Shown here piece by piece: positions 1 through 10,947 of a stretch of 64,000 nt of DNA. Made by a program: the position numbers and the translations under genes. The stretch spans positions 1,317,501 through 1,381,500 of the forward strand of contig WUJK01000011.1 in assembly GCA_011317545.1 (NCBI GenBank). Direction: 5' to 3'. Under the pieces are notes generated by a model. It saw nothing but the letters and a program-made list of their open reading frames with translations, searched no databases and was not told where the DNA came from. Source of the stretch: Coniella vitis. Its lineage: Eukaryota > Ascomycota > Sordariomycetes > Diaporthales > Schizoparmaceae. Numbering within the stretch: position 1 is the first letter of the stretch; each line of letters starts with the position of its first letter.

Positions 1-1129
1 AAGTATATTATACCGCTAATTACTATACCTTATTATTAGAAGCTATAGTTAGTTATCTATTAAATCCGCCGTTCTATATTAATATAATTCCTTTATATAA
101 TATAGCTTCCTCCTTTCTTACTTTTCTCTATATATTTTTTATAAAAACGGTTATTAATATAGATAATATTATTACTAAATATCGTAAAATCTTTAGGCTA
201 ATCCTACTTAGAGATTTCGTCCTTAACCTTATCCTTAAATCCTTTATAATAATATTCTATAAGGTTCTTATCTTCCTAAAGGAAGTATACTAAGAGTTAT
301 TTAAAGCGGATTATATAAGCTAAGGTAGATTTATTCTATTTAAGTTCTATAAGTTATTATATTATAATCCGTTCTTCGTTAGGATCGCCGAATATTTCCT
401 TAAGGATATATTCGAATCTTATAAATAAATCGAATATATTCTTAATAATCGTTTTATATTAATCGAAGTTACTTAGGTATTCGATATAATTATAAAGTAA
501 GGGTTTATATTAGATAAGTATATCCTTTTCGAGTTATATACCGGCTAGGATAATTTTATCGGGTTTAATAGTAAACTAAGCTATATTTTATAGGAAGTAT
601 ACCTTATAATAGGTAAGGAACCCTTAAAGCGTTTTTTAATTACCGTTATATATAATAGGTTTATCTATCTTATAGCTATTATTAGTATTTTAAATAATAG
701 GCGCTAGGGGCGTAGCGATTATAGCTTAATATTATTCGAGCTATTAGGCTTACCTACGGATAATATAATTCTATTACTCCTAATTCTACTAGAGTATAAT
801 AAGTTATTAGATAAGTTCGATTAATTAGTATATTATATCTTCCTAAGTTATAACCTAATAACGTCCTTCTCCTAAGGTAAACGGGGTAGAGGTTTAAGGA
901 GCTATTATTATACTTAATATTACCTAAGAGGTATATATAGACTATCCTAAATAAGAGTTATAAAAATATAATAATCCTTACCTAAATCCCGGATTCTAGA
1001 AGTACCTATAAGTTATATATTAGTAGGTATAGAAGTATTACCTTTAAATCTTCGTACGTTATCGAGTAATATTAAGTATTATAAGTAATTAAAAGGGATT
1101 ACCCTATTATATAAAATAATACTTAGATT
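1..1129 (-). mobile_element. RIP-degraded gypsy element B, gag region, cut by the window edge
   Basis: This stretch is a direct repeat of about 6271-7400. On the minus strand one frame reads as a gag protein whose Gln and Trp codons have become stops: a Gln-rich helical stretch (about 950-700) followed by a K-P-x-x-Y-N-G-N-x-K-T motif typical of gypsy capsid proteins (about 640-600). CpA and TpG are nearly absent and TpA is in large excess, the signature of RIP. It lies immediately downstream (minus strand) of the LTR ending at 1422 and so looks like the 5' part of a second element whose rest is outside the window. It cannot encode a functional protein. Confidence 0.75.
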
Positions 1130-1422
1130 TATAACTAAAGATTATAAGGAAAACTATTTAGTAGCTAGGAAATCTATTATCCTTATATCCTTCTATTATC
1201 CTATTTATTAATATATAGCCTATCTAAGCTTATTAATACCTATAATTACCTATTAACTATCCGATAAGTAATAGTAATCTCTTATAAGCTCTACCCTAAC
1301 CCTGATTATATTATCCGTATTCCTTATATAAGAAATCCCTATCGGTCCGTTAAGGTTCCGATTTGCTAGTATATAGTTACGCTAGCCTATTCCTATAACC
1401 TATATGTTCATAGGTTATAACA
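1130..1422 (-). repeat. LTR shared by elements A and B
   Basis: The outer edge on the minus strand is TGTTATAACC (1413-1422), the TG start expected of an LTR. Downstream come a TATATAAG TATA-box-like promoter (near 1325) and a GGGTTAGGGT block, all repeated in the copies ending at 7704 and 7946. It serves as 3' LTR of element A and apparent 5' LTR of element B, the structure left by LTR-LTR recombination. The inner border near 1130 is estimated. Confidence 0.65.
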
Positions 1423-1690
1423 CCTATAGATTATAGTATATACGTAAGCCTATTCGTAACCTTTCGGATTTTTAATATTTACCGAATTTATAAGCCTATA
1501 ATATATATATAAGCCTATTTATAAGCCTTCGGGTTTTTAATATTTCCCGGATTTATAAGCCTATAGATTATAGTATATACGTAAACCTATTCGTAAGCCT
1601 TCGGATTTTTAATATTTACCGAATTTATAACCCTATAGTATATATATAAGCCTATTTATAAGCCCTCGGGTTCTTAATATTTCCCGAATT
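1423..1690. repeat. Tandem repeat, two copies of an alternating ~130-bp unit
   Basis: Four subunits of roughly 65 bp alternate as A-B-A-B. Each runs from a CCTATA...GCCTATTYRTAAGCC part into a TTTTTAATATTT...GAATTTATAA part. A subunits contain a GATTATAGTATATACG segment, B subunits a TATATATATAAG segment. The array lies between the integrase end and the 3' LTR of element A, so it was probably part of the element's 3' untranslated region or inserted there. Confidence 0.7.
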
Positions 1691-1965
1691 TATTAATAAA
1701 ATTAATTAAAATTAATTTTATTTAAAGTTAGTTAAAGTTAATAATTAACTAAATAAAGTTAATTCTATTAACTAAAGTTAATTAAAGTTAATTAACTAAA
1801 TAAAGTTAATTTTAAAAAGTTAATAATTAATAGTAACTTTAACTAACTTTTAAAAATTAACTTTTAACTAACTAAAGTTAATTAAAAGTTAATAATTTTT
1901 AACTTTAGTTAACTAAAGTTAGTTAAAGTTAAAATTAACTTTTAGTCTTTAACTTTTTTTACTAA
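1691..1965. repeat. Low-complexity AGTTAA/TTAACT array
   Basis: About 275 bases built almost wholly from A, T and short AAAGTTAA or TTAACTTT words in both orientations, with many small inverted repeats. It adjoins the tandem array and shows no coding potential. It may be a degenerate simple repeat further altered by RIP. Confidence 0.6.
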
Positions 1966-2204
1966 CCCTAAGAATAGGAAGAATAGTAATTTTCCTATAC
2001 TCGTTATATCTATACTATTATAAGTAAACTACGCGGTTAGTAAAAGTTCGACCTAATTATTTTATTCGTAGTTAATATAGTATTATAGATATTATTCTAT
2101 AATCTAGTTAGTATATTTAATTTATCCGTCTATCTAAGGATATAATACCGTAGATATATATTATATTATTCCGAGGTATTTAATAAGTAAGATCTAGAAT
2201 TTTA

Positions 2205-2260
2205 ATATAAATTTTCTATCTCTATCTAATATAATTTCCTAAGGTATTCCGTAATTAGCG
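2205..2260 (-). pseudogene. Integrase catalytic-core remnant of element A
   Basis: On the minus strand this reads as I-P-stop-E-I-I-L-D-R-D-R-K-F, matching the gypsy integrase core segment around the second catalytic Asp (the S-D-R-D-x-x-F type). The stop replaces a codon that is normally Glu or Gln. It fixes the orientation of element A. Confidence 0.75.
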
Positions 2261-3599
2261 ATAATAATACGGAGGAATATATATATAAGTTCTTCTATAA
2301 TATTACTTTCTTTATATAATAGGAAGTATATATACTTACTTAGTCTATAAACTACTACTAGGATACTATTATACTATACCTAAGTTAAGGGTTTTTATAA
2401 AAGGGGTAGCTTAGTAATAAAGTCTAGACTAATAAATAACTAAATAATTATAGATATTAGTAGAGGTTATAATAGTTTATAAGGTTTATATTATTCTATC
2501 TTATTCCGTTTATATATATCGTAGTTATTAATAATATCTATAACTTATTTCTTAAGGTTTAATAGGTTCTAATAGCGTTAGATCCTTTTATAGGTTACTC
2601 TAATTCCTTAGTATCTATATACTAGTACGCTATAAATACTTCTAATATAATCGTTTTATTCTAATATTATTATACTATCGAGGTTAAATATTTCTCCTTC
2701 GATATATAGTATTATATTAAGTTCCTTAGTAATAAATAGTATAATAAGGTTACCTTCCGAATCTTCTTTAAAGATTACTATAATATCTTAGTCTTTACTA
2801 TTACTATCCTTATAATCTAATTATCTACTAAAAGCGTTTACTCGCTCGTTTTCTTTGCCTTTATAGTAGATAATCTTAAAGTCGAATTCTAATAGAAATT
2901 CGTACTATCTAACTTATCGTTTATTAAGCTACTTTATTAAGGTAAATACCTAAAGATTCTTATAATCCGTATATATAAGAATTTATTATTTTACGCCGAT
3001 AAGGTAGTATTACTATTCCCTAAAGGCTTTTACTATTATTATAAGTTCCTAATCGGGCGTTCTATAATTAAATTCTAATCTATTTAGTTTTTTATTAAAG
3101 TTATTAACTATCCGTAATCGTCCTTTATTATCTTATTATCCGAATTATCTACCGAATATATAATCTAATATATCTATCTCGATCTTAAAAACTTTATCTT
3201 AGTTTACTTCGATTAGGATTAATTCTAATATAACTATATCCTTAATTATACTAAAGGCTTTCTATACCTATTTATTCTAATTAAAGGTAATATCCTTTTT
3301 CGTAAGTTCTATAAGTAATATTATAATACTATTATAATTCTTAATAAATTATCGGTAGAAGTTAATATAGCCTAAGAAGGCTTTAATATCCTTAATATTC
3401 TAAGGTATAAGCTAATCCCTAACTACCTATACTTTATCTTTCTATATTCGTATATACCCTAGTATAATAGTATATTCGAAGTAGTTAACTTCTTAAGTAT
3501 TCTAGTTATATTTAATAGATTCTATTAAAATCTTATTATCTTAAAGGATTTATAGAATTATTATAATATATTTTTAATATTCTTCGAATATCTTTAAAT

Positions 3600-3790
3600 A
3601 AATAAGGATATCGTCTAAATAGGTAATTATAAAATAATTAAGGTATTTATATAAGATAAAGTTTATTATTTCCTAGAATAATATAGGGGCGTTAGTAAAT
3701 CCGAATAGTATAATAAGATATTCGAAATATCCGTAGTATATTTTAAATACTATTTTCTATTCTTCTCCAGGTTTAATACGAATATATATA
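3600..3790 (-). pseudogene. Reverse transcriptase remnant of element A
   Basis: On the minus strand the frame gives G-E-E-stop-K followed by a Y-G-x-F-E-Y-L box, then L-F-G-F-T-N-A-P, F-stop-E, and T-Y-L-D-D-I-L-I (YLDD codons at 3610-3621). These are the fingers/palm blocks of gypsy RT. The first stop stands at an invariant Trp and the second at an invariant Gln, as expected from RIP on TGG and CAG codons. The enzyme is dead. Confidence 0.85.
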
Positions 3791-6180
3791 TATCTTTCCT
3801 TAAGATCGAGGGCTATAAATTATTAGGCTCCTCTAAGTTTATCTCTAAGTTCTTTAAAAAGAGGTAAGGGGTACCGATTCTTAATTATAATATTATTAAA
3901 TTACCGATAGTTAATATATAATTATAATTTGCCGTTTTTCTTTAATATATATAGGATTAAGTATCCTATTAGTAAATATAAGGGCTTAATATAGCCTTTC
4001 TTAAGGTTATCGTTAATATATTCTCTAAATACTTTAAGTTTATCCTTATCTAATCTATAGATAGGAAAGAACTTTAGTTATTCTCCTTCTTTAAGTAGAA
4101 TCTTATAATTATATAGGCTATACTCTAATAGGCTATTATCGAACTTTCCTTAAAATAATTTTATAAACTTCCGATACTCTTCTAATATACTAAAGAGGTT
4201 TTTAAATATATCTTCGTCTTATATAGTTATTATTATAAGGAGATATTATTATATATACTTAGTTCCTTCTTAAACTTATCGTAATAATATATCCTATTAT
4301 CTATAGAATCCTATTATATTATATCCTAATCTATTATATCCCTTCTTCTATTAGGTACTAATTATTATTAGATCCTTCTCTATAAGCTATCGAGGTTTAT
4401 CGTATCCTAGGGTAACTATTATCTTAGCTCTTCTCGATTTAGAGGTATATATAAATTTATTTAAGCCCCTATTATTTAAGTATCGCTTAATAATTAAATC
4501 CGATCCTATACCTTTAATTATAATAGCTTCTTAAGTATCCGCTTTATCTTATAAAATATAGCTATTAATCTAATCGATTCGAGGATTTTCCTTTCTTAAC
4601 TATAATATACTTAAAATTAACTCGTATTATATAATATCCGTAATATCGAAGTTTATTAGTATCGTATATCTATAGATCGTAACTAATAATTAATTAGATT
4701 TTATATCGATAATACCTTAGCTATAAGCGATTTCTATACCTTCTACGGTATTAAGTTTATAAAGTTCTATTTTCTTCTCTATTAATAACGCTTAGGGATA
4801 TAAAGTTTCCTTATACTCCGCTATCTAGGAGTATTATATAATATTTATTATTAATTTATATTACGATTTTCAAATATTCGTATATCGAGCTATCTATCGT
4901 ATAAAGGGACTTTACCGTAAATCCTAATCGCTTATTATCCCTTATAGGCGATCTTTACCTTTTAGGTTTTATTATTCTTATTATACTTTAAGGGCTATTA
5001 TTTATACTAGGTTCTTAGCTTATTATATTCCGTATTATATATATACTACGGCCTATCGCTATAAGCGCGCTTAATTTTCTTCTTCGGTATATAGAGTCTA
5101 TACTCCGGGTTCGCTATTTTTAATAATATAATAGATTTATACTTTTTCTACTATATATTCTATATAGTCTACGCTCTTATAGAAGCTATAGTATATAGGT
5201 TCCGTATATATAAGCTTTACGAGTTTTTCCCTTTATTTCTATTCGCGTATTTTATACTAATCGAGCGCTTTTTCTTATACGTAAGGTACGTACTAGGGTA
5301 TTATATATTAGTATTATTTTACTTATCGCGTAGTATATTCGTAGGGGATATTATATATAAGATTAATACTAGCGTAGTTTCCCCTTATTCTAAATACTTT
5401 ATAATAGTTACTATTATTATCGTTATAAGCGATAATATTATACCCTATCTCGCGTATAGGGAACTATTCGTTAGTTACCTTATATTTAAAGTATTATCTA
5501 TAATTATATATAATATAGGTAAACTATATAATTTAATAATATCTTTTATAAAGATAATTAATTCGCGCGTCTTCTTATATAACGGGGATTTTATTTTAAT
5601 AGGTTATTATTCGGAATAGTTCTCTAAATATAATACTATAAATAAAGTAATATATATCTCCTTTATCGATATCTTCGTTTATAAAGCTTTCTAATTCTAA
5701 GCTTGTTTCTTCGTTAATAGTTTAGGTATTAGTACTCTAACCGATACTAAGCGTTTCCTATTATTTAATAATTTCCGTAATATTACTTTATAAAATATCC
5801 GTTTCGTTAGGTAATTCGTACCCTTCTATATCGCGCTAATAGGGGTATTCCCTAATAAGCTAGGCTTATTATTCTATTATTAGTCTTTTAAATAGACCGT
5901 TATCCGTTAAGAGAGGTATCCTCTAGGTAATTATAATTTATCGTTCCTTATAAGGTTTCTAAGGGAATTATCCTAAGCCTTACTTTACCGAGAGATATAT
6001 TATATAATTATCCTTATAATAGAAGGTTTAATTAAGGAGTTTATAATCGGAGTTATCCGATACTTACTTTAAAAGCTAGTTTTAGCTAGGAGTAGAGTCT
6101 ATAATCTTATATATTATAATATTAGCTTATTATCCTTCGGGGACTTTCTTAAATTCTCTAGGCTTCTTAGGTTATCGGTA

Positions 6181-6240
6181 TTCTTATATAAAGTAGCTTA
6201 TCTTACTATAATTAAAATATTCCTTATTTATAGGTTTACG
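6181..6240 (-). pseudogene. Gag CCHC zinc-knuckle remnant of element A
   Basis: The minus strand reads K-E-Y-F-N-Y-S-K-I-S-Y-F-I-stop-E-Y. Replacing each Tyr by the Cys or His expected from G-to-A changes gives the spacing of a retroviral-type CCHC knuckle (C-x2-C-x4-H-x4-C). It marks the end of gag. Confidence 0.7.
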
Positions 6241-7429
6241 CTAAGCTATATCGAGCTTTATAGGTCCTATATATATAATACCGCTAACTATTATACCTTA
6301 TTACTAGAAGCTACGGTTAGTTATTTATTAAATCCGCTATTCTATATTAGTATAGTTCCTTTATATAATATAGCTTCCTCCTTTCTTACTTTTCTTTATA
6401 TATCTTTTATAAAGACGGTTATCGATACGGATAATATTATTATTAAATATTATAAAATCTTTAAGCTAATCCTATTTAAAGATTTTATCCTTAACCTTAT
6501 CTTTAAATCCTTTATAATAGTATTCTATAAGGTTCTTATCTTCCTAAGGGAGGTATACTAAGAGTTACTTAAAGCGGATTATATAGGCTAAAGCAGATTT
6601 ATTCTACTTAAGTTCTATAAGTTATTATATTATAATCTATTCTTTATTAAGATTACTAAATATTTCCTTAAGGATATATTCGAATCCTATAAATAAATCG
6701 AATATATTCTTAATAATCGGTTTATATTAATCGAGGTTACCTAGGTATTTAATATAATTATAAAGTAAAGGTTTATATTAAATAAACGCGTTTTTTTCGA
6801 ATCGTATACCGGCTAGGATAACTTTATCGGGTTTAATAGTAAATTACGCTATATTATATAGGAAGTATACCTTATAATAGGTAAGGAACCCTTAAAGCGT
6901 TTTTTAATTACTATTATATATAATAGGTTTATCTATCTTATAGCTATTACCGGTATTTTAAATAATAGGTATTAAGGGTATAACGGCTATAACTTAATAT
7001 TATTTAAGCTATTAGGCCTACTTATAAATAGTACGATTCTATTACTCCTAATTCTACTAGAGTATAACGAGTTATTAGGTAAGTTCGATTAATTAGTATA
7101 TTATATCTTCCTAAGTTATAACCTAATAATATCCTTCTCCTAAGGTAGATAGGGTAGGAGTTTAAAGAGCTATTATTATACTTAATATTATCTAAAAGGT
7201 ATATATAAACCGTCCTAAATAAGAGTTATAAAAATATAATAATCCTTACCTAAATCCCTAATTCTAGAAGTATCTATAAGTTATATATTAGTAGGCGGGG
7301 AAGTATTACCTTTAAGTCTTCGTATATTATCGAGCAATATTAAGTATTATAAGTAATTAAGAGGGATTACTCTATTATATAAAATAATACTTAGATTTAT
7401 AACTAAAGACTATAAGGAAACTATCTAAT

Positions 7430-7704
7430 ATTAAGCTATAAACTCCTATCCTTATATCCTTCTATTATCTTAGTAAGTCGATATAGTCGATATCGATCCT
7501 ATCGATCTATAGTATACTAGTCGATATAGTCGATATCGATTCTATCGATCGTATAACTATCAGGACCCTAACCCTGATTATATTATTATAAGTATCCCGA
7601 TGTCCTTATATAAGAGATCCTTATCGGTCCGTTAAGGTTCCGATTTGCTAGCATATAGTTGCGCTGGCCTGTTCCTGTGACCTGCATGTTTATAAGTTAT
7701 AATA
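7430..7704 (-). repeat. 5' LTR of element A
   Basis: Its outer edge TATTATAACT (ending at 7704) is the RIP-altered form of TGTTATAACC. It carries the same TATATAAG promoter (about 7605-7615) and telomere-like block as the other LTRs. Its inner half contains two copies of a GTCGATATAGTCGATATCGAT unit (7475-7555) that the LTR at 1422 lacks. Confidence 0.6.
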
Positions 7705-7946
7705 TTCTTACTATTCCCTAAATAGTATTTTTAGACCGACGAAGTCGCTTATCGACTATTACGATTTAAGTCGATAGAGTTGTAATACGGTCCTTACGGT
7801 CTACCCTTATCCTATATAACCCTAACCCTGTTTATATTATCCTATATAACCTTATATAAGAGATCCTATTAGTCCGTTATAGTTCCGATATCTATGCCTT
7901 GTTGTATTGGCCTATACTTGTGACCTGCATAAGACTGGGTTATAAT
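7705..7946 (-). repeat. Solo or truncated third LTR
   Basis: A third copy of the LTR start (TATTATAACC ending at 7946), TATATAAG box (7850-7860) and CCCTAACCCTG block (7820-7832) abuts element A directly. No internal sequence of its own is visible between it and element A, so it is a solo LTR or the end of another element. Confidence 0.5.
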
Positions 7947-8035
7947 AGATAGCAGCAGCAGCAGCAGCAGCAGTGACGATGATGATGTCGGCATCGCCCG
8001 CACTGCTGCCGCGGGTAGCGGTAATAAACGGAGTA
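7947..8035. repeat. GC-rich island with a CAG microsatellite
   Basis: Seven or more CAG/GCA units (about 7951-7973) are followed by GACGATGATGATG and a GC-rich stretch to 8035. Unlike the flanks it keeps CpA and TpG dinucleotides, so it escaped RIP or arrived later. No complete gene is visible in it. Confidence 0.6.
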
Positions 8036-8129
8036 ATATTAATATTATCCTTAGTATTATTATTATCGTTATTTTCTTTAACTAAAGGCTTAGGCTAAGC
8101 TTAAGGTAAAGGTTTCCGGGGATATAATT

Positions 8130-8640
8130 AAATAAGCCTAAAAGCGTTAATAGTTTAAAAATTAATCCTCTTAGCGAGAATATAAAGAAAACTATTAAAT
8201 AAACGCTTTTATAAGGAGTTAATATAAGAAATTATATTATTATTAATAAATTCGTAGATATTATTTATAGCTTTAAAATTAATCGGACGATTTATATAAG
8301 ATAAGCCTAAAAAAAAAGACTTATTAAAAGATCGATTAATATAAGGCGGATAAAAAGAGGTATTATTACCGGTACTAGTATTAGCAATAGTAATACTAAT
8401 CGAATAAGCTAAGTTGCTAGATTTAGCTATTATATTATCGTTATCTCTTATCGTATTAATAATCTATTAAGGAGGGTAGATATTATTTATTAAATTAGCG
8501 AAATCGAAGTTAGTTATCTTTTAGATCTAGTTAGAGGTAGTAATAGTATTATAACCGTTAGGATTAATAAATAACGAAAAAGGCCGAATAGGATTATTAT
8601 TATCGTTATTCGTAGAGTAATTAGCGCTTAATATTACTAG
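8130..8640 (-). pseudogene. Decayed reading frame in the AT-rich block
   Basis: One minus-strand frame stays open for about 160 codons apart from roughly five TAG/TAA stops, far fewer than expected at this base composition. It is rich in Asn, Ile and Ser, as RIP would make of Asp, Thr, Gln and His codons. The stops fit RIP-altered Gln or Trp codons. I do not recognise the protein. The remaining bases to 8990 hold AT-rich sequence with no further recognisable frame. Confidence 0.4.
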
Positions 8641-9263
8641 ATTTATAGATTAAAATATCGAATTAGTATATAATTAGGTAGTTAAATAATAGTTTTACTT
8701 AATTTATAGTTTATATATTTAAGTTAGTTTAAAGGATAAGGAGGAGGAATTTTAAACTAGTAAAACGCGACGAATATATATTAAAAATATATATTAGGCT
8801 ACTACTAGTATAACTAGCGATATCTTTACTAGTTAAGGGGTATATAAGAATAGCATTTAACCCTAACCCGAAAGCTATTATATTAGCCTAATAATAAGCT
8901 TTATATAAGTAGAATAATAGCTTCGGCGATACTTAAATATTCGTATAATAGCTCTTTTTTATAGTTAGATATATAGAATAATATACTCTTTTAACCTCTC
9001 TTTTGTTTCGCCTGTTTCAGCTGATGACTAAGCTGTGTGCACACTCTATTTTCTTTGGGATGCATCTAGAAGGACTTTTCGTAGAGTCCCAAAGATTTTT
9101 TGATATATGCGTATCTTGATAGCATCATGTCTCTCTCTCTGTGTGGGTGTGTACCCGCGCAAGTCACCGAGTATATCGAGATTCGTACAGTAACTTGGGG
9201 CCCTCTATCTGGAATTAAATTATATAATAAGTACTTCTAAACCACGCGTAATGCTCCCAAAAT

Positions 9264-10947
9264 CTACACTGGTATAGGGAACCACTGGTTGAACCGACCC
9301 TTTGGGTCGTACTTCTTCTTGAGCGTTTCAAGCCGCGCCAGGTTGCTGCCGTAGATAGTGGCGAGTGGATCATCGCCAAAGGCATTGTTGATGTAGCTAA
9401 AGGTTGCAGAAGTGTTAGAAAGGTTTTTTTTCTTTCTTTCTTTCTTTCTTTCTTCAAAAAAGCAGATTATCAATGGCCCCAGCGAGAAGACCAAAGACCA
9501 AGAAAAGAGAGACAAGCGAAGAGGGACAAGAACAACAAAACAACGGGCAGAAAAGAGGGGAGAACTCACGTGAGATTCTGCGAGGGCAGCCCGTCAGCCG
9601 CTTGCCAGGCAGCCCGTGCCTGTTCTCCGTACTGCACGGCTATCGAATCGAACGAGGGGTCGGTATACGCCACGGTCATGCTCGGAAACAGGCTCACGCT
9701 GTCGCGAAAGGCGACGGCGGCCGTGCTGGCGGCAATCGACCGGGCATAGTCCATGGGATACCAGTTCAGAATCACATCGCTGGCCGCTGCCGCAGGATAC
9801 GTCTGGACCAGGTCGTTCCAGATGCCAAACACGGCACTGAACGCAGACGCGCTGAACTCGGCCAGCCCGGCCGCCCACGTCGGCTTGTAGCCGCCCTTGA
9901 CGCACGCCGTGGCGGAGCCCGCGTTCCACGAGGGCCATGCGTTGATGCTCGACGAGTTGGAGACGGGCCCGACGGCAAAGACGGACGCAAAGGCCGCGGC
10001 GCCCTCAGCGGCCGTGCCGTGGTAGAAGAGCTCGACGACAATGGCCGGCGTGCCGTCTTCGGAGACGTAGAGCAGCGTGAGCGACGACGGCGCGGGCAGC
10101 GTCAGGTTGGCCAGAGCGTCGTGCAGGGCGTCGAGCTGGTACTCGAGGAAGACGAGGGTGGCCTGCCACGCAGTCAGAGCCTCGCTCGGGTATGCCTGCA
10201 CCTCGACCTCGACCACGATGCCAAAGTTGGGGCCGGCGCCGCGCAGCGCCCACCACAGGTCCGGGTTCGAAGCCGCCGTCACCGTCTCCAACGCGCCATC
10301 GGCCAGGACAACCTGCATGGACAGCACGGTGTCGACCAAGAGGCCGTGCTCGCCGGTGAGATAGCCAATGCCGCCGCCGAGCAGCGCGCCCAGGAAGCCG
10401 ACACAGTCGCAGGTGCCCGTCGCCACCAGGGTGCCGGCTGCATAGCCAGCCGCGCTGACAGCCGAGGTCAGGGCGCCACCGCCAATCGTGGCGGCCGTCT
10501 TGGCCCTGTTGAAGGTGACGGAGTCGAGGAGGTCCAGGGCAATGTAGATGCCACGGTCGCTGAGCGTGAAGTCTGTCGCCCAGCCGTTGCCGCCATTGTA
10601 GGTCAGGAACGGCACGTTGTTCTGGTTGGCCCACTTGACCTGCCGCGCGCACGAATGCCGCGTTAGCAAGCAACATTGAACCTTGGAGAGAGAACAAACA
10701 AATACAAGACACGTACAGTGGTTGCCACATCCGCGGCCGTGGCCGGGTGGACGACGCCAGTGGGCGACGGCGCATCGTACTCGCTCCACCGCGCAAGGGC
10801 CGTGGCATTGGCCGCCTCGACAATGGCACCGGGCGACAAGAGACCCTTGAGACAGGACAGGTTCTGGGCGTGTGCACGCACAGTCAGCGCCGCCAGAGAT
10901 GCGAGTCCCAGGCAGAGCCAGCGTGTGACACCAGAGGGCGGCAGCAT
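9264..10947 (-). CDS. Secreted FAD-linked oxidoreductase, BBE (berberine-bridge) type
   Basis: Three exons, 10717-10947, 9570-10639 and 9264-9396 (477 aa), with donors GTACGT and GTGAGT and acceptors CAG and TAG. The start ATG at 10947 opens a signal peptide (hydrophobic residues 9-26, AHAQ cleavage region). The PP-loop FAD-binding domain follows: V-P-F-L-T-Y-N-G-G-N-G-W (86-97), then a G-T-C-D-C-V-G segment (152-158) and a GGGIGYLTGEHG loop. The C-terminus has the BBE domain ending N-x-W-F-P. Such enzymes oxidise alcohols, amines or carbon centres with O2, often in secondary metabolism. Odd point: Asn95 stands where the covalent-FAD His of the S/N-G-G-H motif normally is, so 8-alpha-histidyl attachment should be missing. 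Intron 2 contains a TTTC microsatellite. Neighbours are the RIP block and a monooxygenase. Confidence 0.88.
9425..9456 (+). repeat. (TTTC)n microsatellite inside an intron
   Basis: A run of T followed by about six CTTT units lies in intron 2 (9397-9569) of the BBE oxidoreductase gene. Confidence 0.85.

Larger units (their letters stand above)
1130..7704 (-). mobile_element. RIP-degraded Ty3/gypsy LTR retrotransposon, element A
   Basis: A nearly complete element read on the minus strand, in the order 5' LTR, gag, zinc knuckle, RT, integrase, 3' LTR. Recognisable pieces are the gag repeat (7200-6271), a CCHC knuckle (6181-6240), RT with the P-F-G-(L/F)-T-N-A-P box and Y-L-D-D active site (3600-3790), and the integrase D-R-D motif (about 2205-2255). 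No open frame survives: Trp (TGG) and Gln (CAG) codons at conserved positions are TAG, and knuckle Cys codons are Tyr. The order gag-RT-IN defines Ty3/gypsy. The inner LTR borders are approximate because the LTR copies have diverged. Confidence 0.85.

Noticed and set aside
600..930. A fairly open plus-strand frame in the 1-1130 repeat
   Set aside because: The minus strand of the same stretch reads as a gypsy gag protein with RIP-type stops; the plus frame is its shadow in AT-rich DNA.
1285..1305. A true telomere
   Set aside because: Only two CCCTAA units in a row, repeated at the same place in each LTR and inside the window, so it is part of the LTR.
9473..10666. A 397-codon plus-strand frame opposite the BBE gene
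   Set aside because: Antisense to a gene with clear FAD motifs; its Arg/Gly-rich composition is typical of the reverse of GC-rich codons.
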